DNA of 8,973 nt. Source: Verrucomicrobiales bacterium (GTDB lineage: Bacteria; Verrucomicrobiota; Verrucomicrobiia; Verrucomicrobiales; Akkermansiaceae). The stretch spans positions 1 to 8,973 of the forward strand of contig DMYM01000011.1 of the NCBI GenBank assembly GCA_003483645.1. The letters are read 5' to 3'. Positions 6,704 to 8,973 of this stretch are shown here, piece after piece (the first letter of the stretch is position 1; each line of letters begins with the position of its first letter). A program made the translations under genes and the position numbers. The notes below the pieces were generated by a model, which saw only the letters and a list, made by a program, of their open reading frames with translations, was not told the DNA's origin and ran no database searches.

Positions 6704-8203
6704 TCAATTCCTGAGTGCCGAAACCTTGTCCGGCCACGTGATCCCCCGGTCGAAGAATACTGCGAACGGCTTGTAGTTGTGATACGGCACTGCGCCCTGC
6801 CGCCATTGCTGCACGAAGCCGTCGTAGCTGCGCCGCATCCTCTGGAGAAGATCCCCGTGCTTCTCCGGACGCCGGACGAGATTCTCCAGTTCCAGTGGAT
6901 CCCGCTCCGTATCATAAAGCTCTTCCACCGGTTCGAAACCCTCCCCGCTCCAGGGCCAGTAAATGTACTTCGTCTCCCTCGTGACCACCGCGAGACTGTG
7001 AACCTCGGACGGTCCCCAGACATTGATGAGAGGCAGGGCGGTGCGGATGCTGCCCTGCGGATTCCCATAAAGCGGCAGGACGCTGCGGCCATCGATCCCC
7101 GCCGGAACCTCTACCCCCGCCAGTTCCAGGATGGTGGGCATGAGGTCGACATTCCCGGTCAGAGCATCGCACCGCAGCTCCTTCCCGCTGTTGGCGTGGC
7201 GCGGGTCATGGATAATCAGGGGGACGCGGGACGATTCCTCATAGGGCAGGACCTTGGATCCGTAACCATGCGATCCGCAGAGGAACCCGTTGTCGGAGGT
7301 GAAGATCACGACCGTGTTCCCGGCCACCCCGTGTCTTTTCAGGGCTGCCCGGATCATCCCCGTCGCCACGTCGACGGCGTAGACCTGCTGGTGGTAGGTG
7401 GCCATCACTTCGTCGTAATTGTCGGCATAGTTCCAGCCGTAAAACCGCTCGTACTGCCGTCCCCGGCGGCTCTGCCTGGCGAAATGCAGACCATACTCGC
7501 GCCCGAAGTTCCCGGGCCTGGTAAAGGTCTTGTCGGCGTAGATGGCCTCGTCCAGTGGATCCGGAGTGGCGGGCTTGTGGGGAGCCTTGAAGCTGATGGA
7601 GAGGCAAAAGGGCTTCCCTGCCTTCACGGCCTCCGAAATGAAATCCGCACCAAAGGCCCCATACGAACGCGAGGAATGGGGATACTCCCCGGCATAGGCG
7701 GCCATCGATTTGTTCCTGGCGGTCTGGTAATGCGTCTGCCCCGGACCCGCTCCCCACTTGTCGAAGTCCTTCTCTGGCAACAGGCCCTTCTTCCCCGGCC
7801 TCTTCGTGACCACGAATCCGATCTTGCCCGCCATGGCGGTCAGGTAGCCCCCCTTCTTCAGAAGGATCGGATAGGAATTGGCCCAGTGTGAGCCATGGAG
7901 AGCCCCATGTTCAAAATTACACCCGTGCCTGAACTCAAACTTGCCGGTCATGATGTTGGCCCGGCTCCCCATGCAGATTGCGGTGCTGACATAATGACAG
8001 TCAAAGGCCATGCCGTCCTTCGCGAGGGCATCAAGGTGCGGAGTCTTTACCTCCCCATTCCCATAACACCCCATTGAATAGGTACACTGGTCATCAGTGA
8101 GCAGAAAGACAATGTTGGGCCTCTCCTCTCCGCCGGGAGAAGCCGCTGCCACGAGACCTGGAAGGCAGAAAATGCAGGACAGCAGCAACAACGGGAACTT
8201 CAT
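6704..8203 (-). CDS. Secreted S1-type sulfatase with atypical C-M-G-S-R active-site motif
   Basis: 499 residues. The ATG at 8203 is chosen because M-K-F-P-L-L-L-L opens a signal peptide (core 3-18, V-A-A20 region cleavage); an ATG at 8350 would add 49 residues without family character, running into the gnd start region. Sulfatase landmarks: N30-I-V-F-L-L-T-D37-D38-Q; the active-site segment C77-M-G-S-R81-A-N-I-M-T-G87; G126-K127-I-G-F; A207-P-H209-K-P; T302-S-D304-N305-G; G310-S-H312-G-Y-G-S-K317; and R-V-P-L after it. The usual C-x-P-x-R proline is Gly79, and the His of G-K-W-H is Gly129, so this is a divergent subfamily rather than a copy of sulfatase 1. The catalytic Cys and Arg and the metal ligands D37, D38, D304 and N305 are kept, so activity is likely if Cys77 is converted to formylglycine. 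It resembles iduronate/heparan-type sulfatases only loosely. First gene of the likely two-sulfatase unit; divergent from gnd. Confidence 0.93.
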   Translation of the reverse strand: MKFPLLLLSCIFCLPGLVAAASPGGEERPNIVFLLTDDQCTYSMGCYGNGEVKTPHLDALAKDGMAFDCHYVSTAICMGSRANIMTGKFEFRHGCNFEHGALHGSHWANSYPILLKKGGYLTAMAGKIGFVVTKRPGKKGLLPEKDFDKWGAGPGQTHYQTARNKSMAAYAGEYPHSSRSYGAFGADFISEAVKAGKPFCLSISFKAPHKPATPDPLDEAIYADKTFTRPGNFGREYGLHFARQSRRGRQYERFYGWNYADNYDEVMATYHQQVYAVDVATGMIRAALKRHGVAGNTVVIFTSDNGFLCGSHGYGSKVLPYEESSRVPLIIHDPRHANSGKELRCDALTGNVDLMPTILELAGVEVPAGIDGRSVLPLYGNPQGSIRTALPLINVWGPSEVHSLAVVTRETKYIYWPWSGEGFEPVEELYDTERDPLELENLVRRPEKHGDLLQRMRRSYDGFVQQWRQGAVPYHNYKPFAVFFDRGITWPDKVSALRN

Positions 8204-8290
8204 CGTATGGGAGATGGTCGACAGTATTGCCGCGGAAGCGATCAGGAACTCGCTGTTTATCCACCCCTCCCACGCCGTCGCCCCCCCCGC

Positions 8291-8328
8291 GGGGAGTTTT
8301 AAGCCTTGAAGCTGCCAAACAACTCCCC
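8291..8328. promoter_or_regulatory. Perfect 8-bp inverted repeat in the sulfatase 2 / gnd divergent region, candidate operator
   Basis: GGGGAGTT (8291-8298) and AACTCCCC (8321-8328) are exact reverse complements separated by 22 bp, giving a centre-to-centre distance of 30 bp, close to three helical turns. The right arm abuts the candidate gnd -10 box and the candidate -35 lies between the arms, a layout expected for a regulator site, though an RNA hairpin or chance is also possible. A C8 run and the palindrome CCCCGCGGGG (8285-8294) sit immediately to its left. Confidence 0.35.
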
Positions 8329-8334
8329 TAAACC
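8306..8334 (+). promoter_or_regulatory. Weak candidate promoter for gnd
   Basis: TTGAAG (8306-8311; 4 of 6 to TTGACA), a 17-bp spacer, and TAAACC (8329-8334; 3 of 6 to TATAAT). The start point would be near 8341, leaving a leader of only about 18 nt before the ATG at 8359, which fits the lack of a Shine-Dalgarno. The match is weak and is listed mainly because spacing and position are right. Confidence 0.25.
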
Positions 8335-8358
8335 CCGCCCCCGAATTCACGCCAAAAC

Positions 8359-8973
8359 ATGTCTGACACTTCCTCCGATATCGGACTCGTGGGCCTTGCG
8401 GTCATGGGTCAAAACCTCGCCCTGAACATAGCTGACCACGGCTTCAGGATTTCCGTTTACAACCGCACCACTTCCAAGACCGACAAGTTTGTGACCGCCA
8501 ATCCGGACACTCCCGGCGGGGTGGTGGGCACAACGACCCTTGAGGAGTTCGTGCAGTCCATCAAGCGTCCACGCAAGATCATCATCCTGGTCCAGGCCGG
8601 CGGCCCCACCGACGCGGTAATCAACGGGCTGGCCGAACTGCTCGACCCCGACGACATCATAATCGACGGAGGAAACGCACTCTGGACCGACACCATCCGC
8701 CGGGAAAAGGATCTCAATGAAAAGGGGTTCCGGTTTGTTGGTTCCGGGGTCTCGGGCGGGGAGGAAGGTGCGCGCTTCGGCCCGGCCCTCATGCCCGGCG
8801 GGAAGGAGAGTGCCTGGCAGGAACTCAAACCCATCTGGGAAGCGATTGCAGCCAAGGTCGACGAAGAGACCGGCAAGCCCCTGGAAGGCGCCGAAGCGGG
8901 AAAACCCATCGAGGGTGGTGTCCCTTGCGCAACATACATCGGCGAAAATGGTGCGGGCCACTATGTCAAGATG
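8359..8973 (+). CDS. gnd: 6-phosphogluconate dehydrogenase, decarboxylating; C-terminus cut by window edge
   Basis: 205 codons open to the window end, out of the roughly 470-490 usual for the family. The cytoplasmic enzyme oxidises and decarboxylates 6-phosphogluconate to ribulose 5-phosphate with NADP+ in the oxidative pentose phosphate pathway. Visible landmarks: dinucleotide-binding G9-L-V-G-L-A-V-M-G-Q-N19; N35-R-T37, where the Arg typically contacts the NADP 2'-phosphate; R-K-I-I-I-L-V-Q-A-G; D103-G-G-N-A107; the family signature G128-S-G-V-S-G-G-E-E-G137 binding substrate; and G200-H-Y-V-K204-M205, where K204 aligns with the catalytic lysine. The missing part holds the all-helical dimerisation domain. 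About 17 extra residues (near 168-187) precede C190 compared with the E. coli enzyme. The start is the first ATG and gives the standard short N-terminus; no Shine-Dalgarno precedes it. It is functionally unrelated to the sulfatases it diverges from. Confidence 0.97.
   Translation, partial: MSDTSSDIGLVGLAVMGQNLALNIADHGFRISVYNRTTSKTDKFVTANPDTPGGVVGTTTLEEFVQSIKRPRKIIILVQAGGPTDAVINGLAELLDPDDIIIDGGNALWTDTIRREKDLNEKGFRFVGSGVSGGEEGARFGPALMPGGKESAWQELKPIWEAIAAKVDEETGKPLEGAEAGKPIEGGVPCATYIGENGAGHYVKM

Noticed and set aside
6602..7891. 429-codon plus-strand open frame over sulfatase 2
   Set aside because: No motifs and compositional bias; the minus-strand sulfatase explains the region.
8281..8304. C8 run and CCCCGCGGGG palindrome followed by AGTTTTAA read as an intrinsic terminator
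   Set aside because: The palindrome has no loop, so only a 3-bp stem could form, and there is no gene end on the plus strand just upstream.
8204..8350. 49-residue N-terminal extension of sulfatase 2 from an ATG at 8350
   Set aside because: It covers the divergent regulatory region including the inverted repeat, lacks family character, and would bury the signal peptide at residues 50-70.

Overview
The window (about 60% GC by eye) carries three complete genes and two that run off the ends, all tightly packed. The gene content suggests a Verrucomicrobiota genome, with Planctomycetota as the second choice: two secreted S1 sulfatases, a secreted protein with lamin-tail and CotH-kinase domains, a PQQ-like beta-propeller protein with the 'WPRFRGPDGSGV' start typical of these phyla, and a C-terminal 'DGDGY..LIEYVLGT' module common in verrucomicrobial secreted proteins. 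None of the five start codons has a clear Shine-Dalgarno sequence, which is compatible with that placement. The assignment is inference from protein style, since there is no rRNA or other marker here.

Layout: (1) 1-1071, minus strand: PQQ-like beta-propeller protein, cut at the left edge. (2) 1072-1287: divergent intergenic region with a candidate sigma70-type promoter facing right. (3) 1288-5109, plus strand: a 1273-residue secreted multidomain protein with a CotH kinase-like core flanked on both sides by chitobiase-C-like and lamin-tail domains. (4) 5116-6528, minus strand: a canonical C-S-P-T-R sulfatase whose stop codon lies 6 bp from that of the CotH gene, so the two genes converge, with a strong hairpin at the junction. 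(5) 6529-6703: intergenic region with two inverted repeats. (6) 6704-8203, minus strand: a second, diverged sulfatase with an unusual C-M-G-S-R active-site motif. (7) 8204-8358: divergent intergenic region with an 8-bp perfect inverted repeat overlapping a candidate gnd promoter. (8) 8359-8973, plus strand: decarboxylating 6-phosphogluconate dehydrogenase (gnd), cut at the right edge just after its catalytic lysine.

The first four genes all encode proteins with signal peptides and look like an envelope or extracellular module, plausibly for handling sulfated polysaccharides. The two sulfatases may be co-transcribed (downstream sulfatase 1 after sulfatase 2) and could remove sulfate from different positions of one glycan. 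The CotH/LTD and PQQ-like proteins are of unknown substrate. gnd is a central-metabolism (pentose phosphate) gene and probably marks the boundary of the module. No mobile element, CRISPR array, tRNA or rRNA was seen. No wholly new system is evident; the most interesting items are the symmetric CotH protein, its C-terminal module and the non-canonical sulfatase.
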